IMG/VR virus record: IMGVR_UViG_3300047557_002986
Span: 1-60,782 of that record
Origin: a virus
Reading direction: 5' to 3' (one strand)
Length of the DNA: 60,782 nucleotides
In this document: piece after piece, positions 50,035 through 58,567 of the stretch
How the letters are laid out: the number at the start of each line of letters is the position of its first letter
Position numbering within the stretch: the stretch's first letter is position 1
Notes under the pieces: model-generated
The model's database searches: none
Seen by the model: only the letters and a program-made list of their open reading frames with translations
Told to the model about the DNA's origin: nothing
Position numbers and translations under genes: made by a program

Positions 50035-50751
50035 TTAAGTTTGATACTTAGAATTATCTTTTGCAAGGTGAATAATTTTTGGTTCAAAGTTACAATATTC
50101 AGAAAATACTTCAGGATAAGCATATTCAGAATTTAAAGTATGAACATCGTTGTTATGTTCTATAAAATATTTGTTCAAATGACTTTCATCATGCCAAATA
50201 GCAACAACATCATTATCAAGATCTTTATTTACCCTATCTTGAAGTTCATCAATCATTTCTAGCACATAAGGAACTTTTCCTCCCCATAAACATCCCTGAT
50301 AGTAAATGGATGGCATTTCCTTTTCAACGTCAACATAAGATAAAGATTTTGAATTAGTTTCAAATGCTCCAGGCAATTTATTATGCGGAGGCATTTGTAA
50401 GTAATGGCAAGGATGCCAAACTCCAAATAAATGCTTGTCTGTAAAAAATTCTTCTTCAGATACTTTATCTACAACAAGAGTATCGGCATCCAAAAATACT
50501 AACCAATCATTTTTAAGAATTTCTTCCCTTGCCCTATTAATAATCTCAAAACGAGTTAATGTAATATAAGGCCACTCAAGATGTTCCTGAGGGTAGACTT
50601 TAATATCTTCAGGAAAATCTCCCTCACCATCGGTAAAAACTAAAAATGTTTTTTCTGAATTGGGAAGAAAATTTTCATGGATATTGTCATAGTATTTTGG
50701 AAGAAAATTTAAATACTTTGAAGTACCAATGAATACAATTGCAACTTTCAT
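50035..50751 (-). CDS. Glycosyltransferase family 6 protein
   Basis: 238 residues from the ATG at 50751, which overlaps the upstream TGA. GT6 signatures: TLTRFEIINRAREEILKNDW, the metal motif VFLDADTLVVD, YYQGCLWGGK and the diagnostic WHDESHLNKYF. GT6 includes the blood-group A/B and alpha-1,3-galactosyl transferases; bacterial members make similar structures. With the GT11 gene directly upstream, this pair could build a fucosylated, blood-group-like tip, since GT6 enzymes often act on alpha-1,2-fucosylated galactose. Confidence 0.88.
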   Translation of the reverse strand: MKVAIVFIGTSKYLNFLPKYYDNIHENFLPNSEKTFLVFTDGEGDFPEDIKVYPQEHLEWPYITLTRFEIINRAREEILKNDWLVFLDADTLVVDKVSEEEFFTDKHLFGVWHPCHYLQMPPHNKLPGAFETNSKSLSYVDVEKEMPSIYYQGCLWGGKVPYVLEMIDELQDRVNKDLDNDVVAIWHDESHLNKYFIEHNNDVHTLNSEYAYPEVFSEYCNFEPKIIHLAKDNSKYQT

Positions 50752-51542
50752 CAAATCACCATCCAATTTTCCGGTATAAGATCTTTAGTATCTAGGTGTT
50801 TATTATGAGACTCACCAAACCAATTTGATGGGGCAATAACTTTTTTACTATTCGACAACCACGCACCCCACCAACTAAAAGAACTATTGGCAATAATATG
50901 CCCAGAGCAAAGAGACATAAGGCACATGTCTAAGTAGTTATTATCTGTTTCAGAAATCATAAATCTATCAGATTCAAAAAGTTTTTGCTCTGCACACCAC
51001 TGAGGATCATCAGAGAATATAATTATTTCACAATTTTCATCAAATTCTTTCAAAGATTTTTCGTAATACTCAATAGGTAATACACTGTGATTTGGATTTG
51101 TAATGTAATCCGTTCTGCGTATATGAAGAGCAACTGGATTTTTCCAATTTAGAATAACTTCTTTTGCAGGTTCTAAAATATCATCATGAAATTGAAAATC
51201 AATTAAGAGTTGATTGCGAATATGTTTAAAGTATTTTTCTGTTTGAAAAAACCCTTGAATAGTTACCCAATCAGGACACTCATTAAATAATTTTTCATCA
51301 AAAGAAAATCCACTTTCAACTACAGTAGGACGATCATAGTCAATGTATTGATAGTTCAACTGATTTAAAGTTGACATCTTAAATGCACAGTTAAGTTGAT
51401 GATCAGTCCATTCATTTTTACTCTCAGATATTGGTATGCAAATTTCATATCCTCGATTACTAGCGATTCCTTTGAGAGCAGCATATTGAAACATTTGATT
51501 TCCAAATCTTCCAAGTTTTCCTAAAGAATTAAATCCTATCAT
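50751..51542 (-). CDS. Alpha-1,2-fucosyltransferase-like GT11 protein
   Basis: 263 residues. GT11 motifs: GKLGRFGNQMFQYAALKGIA, VALHIRRTDYI and ANSSFSWWGAWLS. GT11 enzymes transfer fucose from GDP-fucose to galactose in alpha-1,2 linkage. It overlaps both neighbours (ATGA and TGATG). No fucose-synthesis gene is seen in this window, so GDP-fucose would come from the host. Confidence 0.9.
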   Translation of the reverse strand: MIGFNSLGKLGRFGNQMFQYAALKGIASNRGYEICIPISESKNEWTDHQLNCAFKMSTLNQLNYQYIDYDRPTVVESGFSFDEKLFNECPDWVTIQGFFQTEKYFKHIRNQLLIDFQFHDDILEPAKEVILNWKNPVALHIRRTDYITNPNHSVLPIEYYEKSLKEFDENCEIIIFSDDPQWCAEQKLFESDRFMISETDNNYLDMCLMSLCSGHIIANSSFSWWGAWLSNSKKVIAPSNWFGESHNKHLDTKDLIPENWMVI

Positions 51543-52483
51543 AATTCAATAACCTTTTTAATATTTGGTATGTAATAATTGCTGATTACATTTTTCCAAT
51601 CAAACTGTTTTGCATATTCTAATATCTCACTCCTATTTTGAATAGAATATTCCCTATTACGTTTAATACATTCATCGACGAACTCAATATCATTTATTTT
51701 ATCTTCAGGTATAACCGTAATAAACTCTTTTTTAAGATCTAAATTTGCCGCTGCCCACTGACTAATAACTACCCCCAGTCCAGCAGCAAATGCTTCCATA
51801 CAAACTAGAGGATGTGCCTCACCATCACTCAATAGAACTAAGTTACCATACTCAGTCAAGTTTTCATAAAGATAATTTTTTTGCCACTCACCAAGATAAT
51901 TTTTATTAGAGTCAAATCTATAATCTGCAATATTCCCAGCATACCAAAGAGAATCAATTTTTTGAAACATATGTTGCCGTTTTCTGTAATCGATTTTTGC
52001 AAGATAGATTGATCTATCAGAATACTTTGGATTTGAAGTTACTCTAAAATTTTTTAAGGCAACACCATTGTGGTTCAAATAAAGTTTGCTTTTAGGAATA
52101 TTTGAAAGATTTTCGTAGATGTGATTAATCCCTTCAGACAATCCAAATACATTTGGTTTAATTTTTTTAAACTGATCGAAAATTCTTTGGCGATAATCGC
52201 CCATCATTTCTGGTCGTTCAATATATGCAAAGTGTGTTGTTACCGCACATGGATATTGAACATATGGATAGATACTAATCCAATCATCATAATTGATGTG
52301 AACAAAATCTGGACGATACTCGTTAATCATTTGAATGATCTTATAAGGATCTCCAACGTTGATGATCTGAACATTGTGTCCCAATTCATCTAATGTTAGT
52401 TTGACATCCCATATCAAACTCTCAACAGCACCCCATCCAATAGGAGGGATGGGAGTATTTGGACCAATAATACTTATTTTCAT
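51539..52483 (-). CDS. GT-B glycosyltransferase (GT4-like), first of a duplicated pair
   Basis: 314 residues: SIIGPNTPIPPIGWGAVESL near the N-terminus, YLAKIDYRKRQHMFQKIDSL, and the donor-site region LVLLSDGEAHPLVCMEAFAA followed by GLGVVISQ. It closely parallels the next upstream gene, pointing to tandem duplication. Confidence 0.8.
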   Translation of the reverse strand: MKISIIGPNTPIPPIGWGAVESLIWDVKLTLDELGHNVQIINVGDPYKIIQMINEYRPDFVHINYDDWISIYPYVQYPCAVTTHFAYIERPEMMGDYRQRIFDQFKKIKPNVFGLSEGINHIYENLSNIPKSKLYLNHNGVALKNFRVTSNPKYSDRSIYLAKIDYRKRQHMFQKIDSLWYAGNIADYRFDSNKNYLGEWQKNYLYENLTEYGNLVLLSDGEAHPLVCMEAFAAGLGVVISQWAAANLDLKKEFITVIPEDKINDIEFVDECIKRNREYSIQNRSEILEYAKQFDWKNVISNYYIPNIKKVIEL

Positions 52484-53439
52484 AGTAGAGATTCTAATTT
52501 TGGAATATATTCATTTTCAATGATACTCTGCAATCCAAAAACATTATCACCATATTGTTTTATTTCCTCTCTATGAGAAATAGAATACTCTCGATTAGAT
52601 TTAATCACATCATGTAGAAAAGATAAATCATTGATCTTATTTTCAGGAATTACATCAATAAATTTTTGAGTGCAATCTAATTCTAAAGAAACTGCTTCAG
52701 AAACAACTACACCCAACCCACAAACTAGAGCTTCTTTTACTGCAAGAGGAGTTGTATTTTCAATAGAACTTAATAGTGTAAAATTACCATACTTTGTAAT
52801 TTCAGAATTTAAAGTATCTCTAGTATATTCTCCTTTATAATTTTTTCGATTATTAAATTTACCATATTCTATACGACCAACAAAATCAACATCATCAAAA
52901 TCTTGAATTAAATACTGTCGCTTACGGTCACAAATTTGAGAGAAGCACAGAGTTTTTTCATATGTATGATTCTGATCAAACTTGTAAGAACTAGAAAGAA
53001 CTCCTAGTCTACTCATCCAACAATTTTCTTCTTTTGCACCATGGTTTATAAATGTATTGATGTCATTTTGACTAGATGCAAAGATATAAAAATTATCGTT
53101 TCTCGCATAAGAATTCATTATTGGATGATAATTATCACGATTCCACATACTAGGATTGTTAATATATGGATAATGACTAGAAACGATTAGTTTTGTATCT
53201 ATAGTTTCAAGTATAATTGGGATTATGTCATGGAACACATCATAATGTAAGTGAACCACATCAAATTTATCCTGCATCAATTCATTAATAATTTCATTCC
53301 TATCTGGAGTATTAATGATTGCACCAGTGTGACCAAGATCACCCATAATTGTAGCATAATCCCAAATCATCATTTCCACTGCACCCCAACCATCTGGTGG
53401 GATTGGCATTACACCAGGACCAATAAAAGCAATATTCAT
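52480..53439 (-). CDS. GT-B glycosyltransferase (GT4-like), second of a duplicated pair
   Basis: 319 residues: AFIGPGVMPIPPDGWGAVEM, DVVHLHYDVFHD, CFSQICDRKRQYLIQDFDDV, FTLLSSIENTTPLAVKEALV followed by CGLGVVVSE. The same order of motifs as the previous gene, with the E-x7-E type donor site modified. Overlaps neighbours by ATGA. Confidence 0.8.
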   Translation of the reverse strand: MNIAFIGPGVMPIPPDGWGAVEMMIWDYATIMGDLGHTGAIINTPDRNEIINELMQDKFDVVHLHYDVFHDIIPIILETIDTKLIVSSHYPYINNPSMWNRDNYHPIMNSYARNDNFYIFASSQNDINTFINHGAKEENCWMSRLGVLSSSYKFDQNHTYEKTLCFSQICDRKRQYLIQDFDDVDFVGRIEYGKFNNRKNYKGEYTRDTLNSEITKYGNFTLLSSIENTTPLAVKEALVCGLGVVVSEAVSLELDCTQKFIDVIPENKINDLSFLHDVIKSNREYSISHREEIKQYGDNVFGLQSIIENEYIPKLESLL

Positions 53440-54158
53440 GAGAAAACCTTCGCTCTTTCAAATTGAGTTGATACATAAGACTCTTTACCATCACCAAGAG
53501 TTTTGTGATATTTTAATCCATGCATCATAGCATTATATCCTAGCATTACTTCAGCATTGAACTCAATACCCTGATTATAATATTTTTCAAGATTATCAAA
53601 TACAGAACAATAAGCATCTATATTTTCACTATTTGATACTGCAATATGATCATTAATTGCATATTCAGTATGCTTACAATCATTTTTTACATTTAAATAA
53701 TTTAAGTCAAAATCTTTAACATTGTATTTCTTTGTAAAGATATAATCAAATCTACATCTAATTACACAATCGTAACGAAAATTGTTTTCGATTTCATATT
53801 GCCTCTTTAAATCATTAGATTTTTTTAAAGAGTAAAAAAATGATTGAATATTTTGAGATGGATTTGGAATAAAAACACTACGGGTAGGCCAGTGAGGAGA
53901 ATCTTCATATTGATTTTCGAAGATTATTTGCTCCTGAATTTCATACATAACTGGATTTAATTTTTTCAGTAAGTATTGCTCAATACCCTTAAAATAAAAA
54001 TCAGACGGCGTATCAATCCGATAAGGAGTTGTGCCGTCAGGTTTCCATGTATGGAAGAAAAAATCTAATTCTTGATTAGTTCCCCACGATTCCTTAATGT
54101 TATCAAGAGTTTTAACAACATTTCTAGGTTGTCCACAAAAACAAAATGCTACTTTCAT
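53436..54158 (-). CDS. Putative glycosyltransferase of a three-copy family (CGQPR type)
   Basis: 240 residues beginning MKVAFCFCGQPRNVVKTLDN, with DFFFHTWKPDG, FYSLKKSNDLKRQYE and YDCVIRCRFDYIFTKKYN. The genes at 58568 and 59350 have the same plan (SGQPRFV / SGYPRFV; YDWVIRTRTD / YEYFIRIRSD). The R-x-R-x-D acid may serve as a GT-A-like metal site. Such proteins are annotated only as hypothetical or glycosyltransferase-like. Confidence 0.6.
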   Translation of the reverse strand: MKVAFCFCGQPRNVVKTLDNIKESWGTNQELDFFFHTWKPDGTTPYRIDTPSDFYFKGIEQYLLKKLNPVMYEIQEQIIFENQYEDSPHWPTRSVFIPNPSQNIQSFFYSLKKSNDLKRQYEIENNFRYDCVIRCRFDYIFTKKYNVKDFDLNYLNVKNDCKHTEYAINDHIAVSNSENIDAYCSVFDNLEKYYNQGIEFNAEVMLGYNAMMHGLKYHKTLGDGKESYVSTQFERAKVFS

Positions 54159-55162
54159 AAAATTTTCAGTAGGTCAGAACATCTATTGATATAAGTATGA
54201 TTTTCTTTTACATAATAAAAAGAGTCTTTAATGAATTCAAAATCTGTTCTTTTTTGCATAGCATCATAAAATAATTGAGTCACGGAAGGATTATAAACAC
54301 AATAACCTTCCATTTCTTTATAAACTTCTTCAGAATTCGTTGTACTTAAAAGACCATAACTTGCATTTTTGAATACCCTACATGGGATATATCCAGTTTC
54401 TCTATTATCCTTACCCCTTAAATCCAATCCAAATAATGATCTTTTGTAATTTGATATGTAATCACTGACAGAAATTTGGTCAGATCCATAAGAGTAAGGA
54501 TTAACTAAGAAATTGACATTATTTTTTTCACAAACCTGTGCAAATTCCTGTAATTCTGGAATATTTGTGTATTGATCAGAATAGACTGTCCCAAGAAATA
54601 CAATTAGATTTTCCCTTTCCAAATAAATGTCATTTTCATTCATTTCTTCGGGAAGTAAATCGGTTGCCCAGTTTGTGTAAATTTTATCAAAGTCTTCAAT
54701 ATCATAGTCAACATATCCATTCTTAAGATGAATGGTTTTATTTGTAGACTGTTGATAATAGCAACATGGTCCCAATTTAACGTCTTCATCTTTATTTCGA
54801 TCAAAAATATAATTTGGATTACGCATATATTTTTGATTATAACGCATGTCAACGAACTTCTTCACCTTTCCAATATATTTGGCAGGATCGTATGCACAAT
54901 GCACATAGTAAATAGAAGTATCATTAATGGGTATCTTATTACTATCCCAGGCTTCAGCGATGAAGATACAATTAGAATAATCTATTGTTTCATCATAATC
55001 ATCATCAGAAAACCAATAGGTTTCAAACCCTAATGATTTGAAACCTCTATAAAATCCATTCCAAACATATCCTACAGTATTTTTATAAATTCCTTGGGAA
55101 TTAGGTTTAAATCCCCAAACAATAACTTTATACTTTGACTTTAGTTTTTCAATGTGATTCAT
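54155..55162 (-). CDS. Putative GT-B glycosyltransferase
   Basis: 335 residues starting HIEKLKSKYKVIVWGFKPNS. It has TSIYYVHCAYDPAKYIGKVK, LIVFLGTVYSDQYTNIPELQ, and a C-terminal donor-like region RGKDNRETGYIPCRVFKNAS followed by YGLLSTTNSEEV. The RVFKNASYG...TN pattern resembles the glycosyltransferase DUF3880/spore-protein type end. Overlaps the downstream gene by 4 bases. Confidence 0.6.
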   Translation of the reverse strand: MNHIEKLKSKYKVIVWGFKPNSQGIYKNTVGYVWNGFYRGFKSLGFETYWFSDDDYDETIDYSNCIFIAEAWDSNKIPINDTSIYYVHCAYDPAKYIGKVKKFVDMRYNQKYMRNPNYIFDRNKDEDVKLGPCCYYQQSTNKTIHLKNGYVDYDIEDFDKIYTNWATDLLPEEMNENDIYLERENLIVFLGTVYSDQYTNIPELQEFAQVCEKNNVNFLVNPYSYGSDQISVSDYISNYKRSLFGLDLRGKDNRETGYIPCRVFKNASYGLLSTTNSEEVYKEMEGYCVYNPSVTQLFYDAMQKRTDFEFIKDSFYYVKENHTYINRCSDLLKIL

Positions 55163-55165
55163 GAT

Positions 55166-55807
55166 TTATTTTTTTCTAGCAAATCCAATTCCATAGTCTT
55201 GTGGGCAAGCATTTTCAATTACATCCCAAACATCCTTATTTAAATTTCTAACGAATAGATAAGGTCCAGTATGATGACTAGTATCATGGAATCCAACAAT
55301 ACCACCTTCATTAAGAAGATTTGAATATTCCCAATCTCTAAGAACTTGATTTACACTATGGTCGCCATCAATAAAAATAAAATCAAACTTTTCAATCCCC
55401 ATAGTTTTGAAGATTTCTACATTTTCCTCATAGTTTGAACTACTACCTTGAATTGTGTAGATGTTTTCACCACAATCAATCAGCCAACTACGGTCTTCAA
55501 TGTCAATTCCTACATACTTAGTTTCTTCTTTTTTATTTTTAAAGAAAACGTGAGCAAAAGAATTTTCACCATTTCTACCAATTCCAATTTCAAGAATTGC
55601 TTCACAATTATCACGAACTTTTAAAAATTGCTCCAACAAAGCTGCTTTGTTACACTCACTACACTCAACACCATCAAAAGGATTTAGAACACCAGGATCT
55701 TCTTCAATACCAGGCCAGATATGTAGAAAATGATTGATACCTGCTTCGGTATCATCATATGGGGTATTGCTTCTAATATCTTTGATAAGATCAGTTTGCC
55801 ACTTCAT
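55166..55807 (-). CDS. SAM-dependent methyltransferase (CmcI/Methyltransf_24-like)
   Basis: 213 residues. SAM-site AILEIGIGRNGENSFAHVFF, acidic residue in YVGIDIEDRSWLID, and FDFIFIDGDHSVNQVLRDWE followed by GGIVGFHDT. This set is typical of methyltransferases in polysaccharide and antibiotic clusters. It overlaps the GDPD-like gene by 17 bases. Confidence 0.8.
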   Translation of the reverse strand: MKWQTDLIKDIRSNTPYDDTEAGINHFLHIWPGIEEDPGVLNPFDGVECSECNKAALLEQFLKVRDNCEAILEIGIGRNGENSFAHVFFKNKKEETKYVGIDIEDRSWLIDCGENIYTIQGSSSNYEENVEIFKTMGIEKFDFIFIDGDHSVNQVLRDWEYSNLLNEGGIVGFHDTSHHTGPYLFVRNLNKDVWDVIENACPQDYGIGFARKK

Positions 55808-56285
55808 AAGGTTTAATCTCTTTTACTATTTTTTTATAAAAAATTGGATTATCAGTACAAATACCGTATCCTTCTTGTATGTATTCTGGATTTTGAGAGA
55901 ACAATTCACTATTTTCAGGCAAGACAATCACAGATTTTGAATATGGTAGTTGTCCGACTAAAACCCACCCAATTCCCTTGCTGGTTAAAGTGTATCGATC
56001 ACTCTCATGCCAAAAGTAGTTAAATTCTACCACAGAACTAGATATTTTTTCAAGTGCCTCACGATTCTTACAATGAATCCAAAGAACATCTTTATATTTT
56101 CTCAGCCATTCCATGGTCACATAATATTGAGGATCGTCGTGACCAAGATAACACTGATGATCCTCAACTCTCAAATCAATTTCAACATCAAATCCTTCAG
56201 CAATAGCCTCTTCAATATAATCGATACTATTTTCTCTAATTGGATTAATGCCAGTTAAATTGCCTCGATGAGAAATAATTTTCAT
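55791..56285 (-). CDS. Short glycerophosphodiesterase (GDPD)-like protein
   Basis: 164 residues: KIISHRGNLTGINPIRENSI, AIAEGFDVEIDLRVEDHQCY and LGHDDPQYYV give the two catalytic histidines (HRG, GHD) and the metal ligands E-x-D. A lysine-containing WIHCKN follows. It is much shorter than full GDPDs (about 250) but has an intact active site. Such short forms occur in surface-polysaccharide operons. A role in making or trimming a phosphodiester-linked substituent is inferred. Confidence 0.78.
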   Translation of the reverse strand: MKIISHRGNLTGINPIRENSIDYIEEAIAEGFDVEIDLRVEDHQCYLGHDDPQYYVTMEWLRKYKDVLWIHCKNREALEKISSSVVEFNYFWHESDRYTLTSKGIGWVLVGQLPYSKSVIVLPENSELFSQNPEYIQEGYGICTDNPIFYKKIVKEIKPYEVAN

Positions 56286-56286
56286 A

Positions 56287-57525
56287 TCAAAAATCTAGTA
56301 CCCACTCAGGCAAAGATCCACCACCAGTTTCATAACCCCATTTATCGATAGCGGAACGGAATTCTGGACCAGGAGTTTTATCAATTGCCTGCCTCATCGC
56401 CAACGCACCAGATAGAGTTCCACCAGGATGTCCATGAATTGCACCACCACAATTTGCAAGGAAGTCAGTTCCAAATTTCTCTGCAGTAGTATTCACGATA
56501 CCTGGATGCATTCCACAACTCAGTGCCGGGAGAACATTTCTCTTGTGAAGTGTTGCCATAGTTTGACGTAGTTCATCTTCGTCATCACTCAGATAACCAC
56601 CCCACATTCCAGCATGAATAGTATCCACACCACAAAGTCCAGCAAGATCGCATAGAACATCCCAATCAATACCAAATGCGTGCCTCTTATCAGTCAAAAT
56701 CTTGTCACCACTTTTTTGATAATGCATGAACAAAGGAAGATTCATTTTTCTTACGGAGTTGTAAACTCCAAGACCAGACCAGAAGTTGATATGAATTCCA
56801 TTACCACCATTATCTGCAACAAACTTAGCACGATCAAGAATAGTATGGTGATCACCATTAATGCAAAATGTATAAATTACATTTCTTCCACAGTTATTCA
56901 CAATATTGGAAATCAACTCTACACGATCCTCTAGACGGCAGAATGAAGGATTGGAAAGAATCTCATCTTCCTTAATAAAATCTACACCACCATCAAGAAG
57001 TTCCTTGACCATTTCAGCAAGAGTTTGTGGTGAAATACCGGTCTTTGGTTTTACAATTGCACCCGAAAGTGGTTTGTCATAGCGATTAACAAACTGACGG
57101 ATACCATCAATACCATTCTTGGGTCCAAGAAAAAATGATTCTACATCTGCAGGAAATTCTAGTTTCTGAAGACGACAAACTTTAAAAACATCAATGTCTA
57201 ACTGCCCACCCATTACTTGACAAAGAAGATGAGAAATACCGTCACCTTCCCAATCAGTATTAACCTTAGGAAAACCAATTTTAACTTTTCCAGAAAATTT
57301 TTGGGAGAGTTCCTGCTCATCTTCATAAATGACGCAAGATGCCAGTTCAAAAAGTTCATCACTTTCCCAGCGGTTACGAACTTTTGGATTACCTACACTT
57401 TGTCCAATTGCGAGATTCCAAGCAGCATCTCTCAGTGAACCAATTTGTTCATAAGATTCAATATAATATGTTGCAACTACACAGCGATTTTTTTCTTGTT
57501 CAGTTAATTCTCTAAAAAATTTCAT
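56287..57525 (-). CDS. RuBisCO-like protein (form IV type)
   Basis: 412 residues with the large-subunit fold markers. Retained residues: K175/K177 in GAIVKPKTGISP, the carbamylation-site lysine and metal acids in GGVDFIKEDE, H294 in LPLFMH, H327 in DTIHAGMWGGYL, S379 in LSCGMHPG, and the glycines in CGGAIHGHPGG. Changed residues: R295 is Y (MHYQ), and loop-6 K334 is Y (GGYL). Carboxylase activity is therefore unlikely, while enolase/isomerase chemistry, as in other RuBisCO-like proteins, is plausible. It overlaps the cupin gene by ATGA and lies in a glycan operon, suggesting work on a sugar phosphate or sugar acid. Confidence 0.85.
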   Translation of the reverse strand: MKFFRELTEQEKNRCVVATYYIESYEQIGSLRDAAWNLAIGQSVGNPKVRNRWESDELFELASCVIYEDEQELSQKFSGKVKIGFPKVNTDWEGDGISHLLCQVMGGQLDIDVFKVCRLQKLEFPADVESFFLGPKNGIDGIRQFVNRYDKPLSGAIVKPKTGISPQTLAEMVKELLDGGVDFIKEDEILSNPSFCRLEDRVELISNIVNNCGRNVIYTFCINGDHHTILDRAKFVADNGGNGIHINFWSGLGVYNSVRKMNLPLFMHYQKSGDKILTDKRHAFGIDWDVLCDLAGLCGVDTIHAGMWGGYLSDDEDELRQTMATLHKRNVLPALSCGMHPGIVNTTAEKFGTDFLANCGGAIHGHPGGTLSGALAMRQAIDKTPGPEFRSAIDKWGYETGGGSLPEWVLDF

Positions 57526-57848
57526 TTTTCAACCTCAAATTTATCAGATGGAATAGAAGGTACTTTTACAACAACTAATGTACAATCTTCAAGAAAAATT
57601 GGATCAGCAATCTCTCCCTTGGAAAATACGAATACATCACCACTATTTAACTCATTTCCCTGAACAACCATTTTACCAGTTATCAGGACATTATATTCGA
57701 TACTTTCTTTATGATAATGTGGTGCCCAGTATTCTCCCTTTTTATGTGTTAAAACACCGACTTCAAAATCTGATGTTTTTAATACCGAAGGTTCAAAGTT
57801 TCCAATAAACCACCCCCTAACATAATCAGTGATTTTTGTAATTTGCAT
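57522..57848 (-). CDS. Cupin-domain protein
   Basis: 108 residues. The first cupin motif is WAPHYHKESIEYNVLITGKM (H-x-H, E); the second part is GDVFVFSKGEIADPIF. Two histidines and a glutamate could bind metal. It may be a sugar isomerase, epimerase or binding protein. It sits between the nucleotidyltransferase and the RuBisCO-like gene and overlaps both. Confidence 0.8.
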   Translation of the reverse strand: MQITKITDYVRGWFIGNFEPSVLKTSDFEVGVLTHKKGEYWAPHYHKESIEYNVLITGKMVVQGNELNSGDVFVFSKGEIADPIFLEDCTLVVVKVPSIPSDKFEVEK

Positions 57849-58566
57849 TGTTTTTTACTTTTTCAATATAAAGTTGTAGATCTTCTGGAACTCCCACTGG
57901 ATTGTGTTGGTAGTTTGGAATATGATGAACACCTACTTTCAGTCCATCCTTTATCATATAGTTATAGGTTGGACCAACGTAGAATTCACCATTAGGAGCT
58001 CTATCATCACATTGTATCATATTTTCGGCACTGTGTACAAAATATTTACCTTTTCTCCAATAATGTATTCCATTTAAAGATATATTACTAATAACTTCCT
58101 TCTCTTTGATCTGTTCCACAAATCCTTCAAAGTTAACGCGGGCAAAACTATTTTTTGGAGTATTAGTACTATATGTTACGATCATACCATCATACTTATA
58201 GTACCTAGCGTTTAACAAGAATAATTCAGGATCCCATAACATTATTTGATCACAATTACATATAATTAATTCTTCCTCGTTATTAATGTAGTTTTTAAAT
58301 AAGAGACAACTTGAAGCAGGACCTTCGGTAGTTTCCTCAACACTAATAATTTTTGGATCTGGAAGAATTTTGTGAAGAAGGGTACATACCTGATCATAAT
58401 AACTATCTTTTCTAACCAGAAAATGATAAGTTCCTATTATTCCAAGAGATTCAACAGCACATTGAATCATTGGTTTACCATTAATCTCTATTAGTGGCTT
58501 GGGTATTTTATACTGATCTCGGGGAAATCTAGTTCCCTCTCCTGCCATGGGTATTACTATATTCAT
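57826..58566 (-). CDS. Sugar nucleotidyltransferase
   Basis: 246 residues from the ATG at 58566: MNIVIPMAGEGTRFPRDQYK, then IPKPLIEINGKPMIQ, the NTP_transferase signature (GxGTRF...PKPL). IICNCDQIMLWDPELF gives the metal aspartate. It should activate a sugar phosphate with an NTP. With the RuBisCO-like protein, cupin and GDPD-like protein, it could form a path to an unusual nucleotide sugar. A longer frame to 58629 lies over the upstream gene. Confidence 0.85.
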   Translation of the reverse strand: MNIVIPMAGEGTRFPRDQYKIPKPLIEINGKPMIQCAVESLGIIGTYHFLVRKDSYYDQVCTLLHKILPDPKIISVEETTEGPASSCLLFKNYINNEEELIICNCDQIMLWDPELFLLNARYYKYDGMIVTYSTNTPKNSFARVNFEGFVEQIKEKEVISNISLNGIHYWRKGKYFVHSAENMIQCDDRAPNGEFYVGPTYNYMIKDGLKVGVHHIPNYQHNPVGVPEDLQLYIEKVKNNANYKNH

Positions 58567-58567
58567 A

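Noticed and set aside
56287-57525. A functional carbon-fixing RuBisCO
   Set aside because: The R295 and loop-6 K334 positions are both tyrosine, which should abolish carboxylation.
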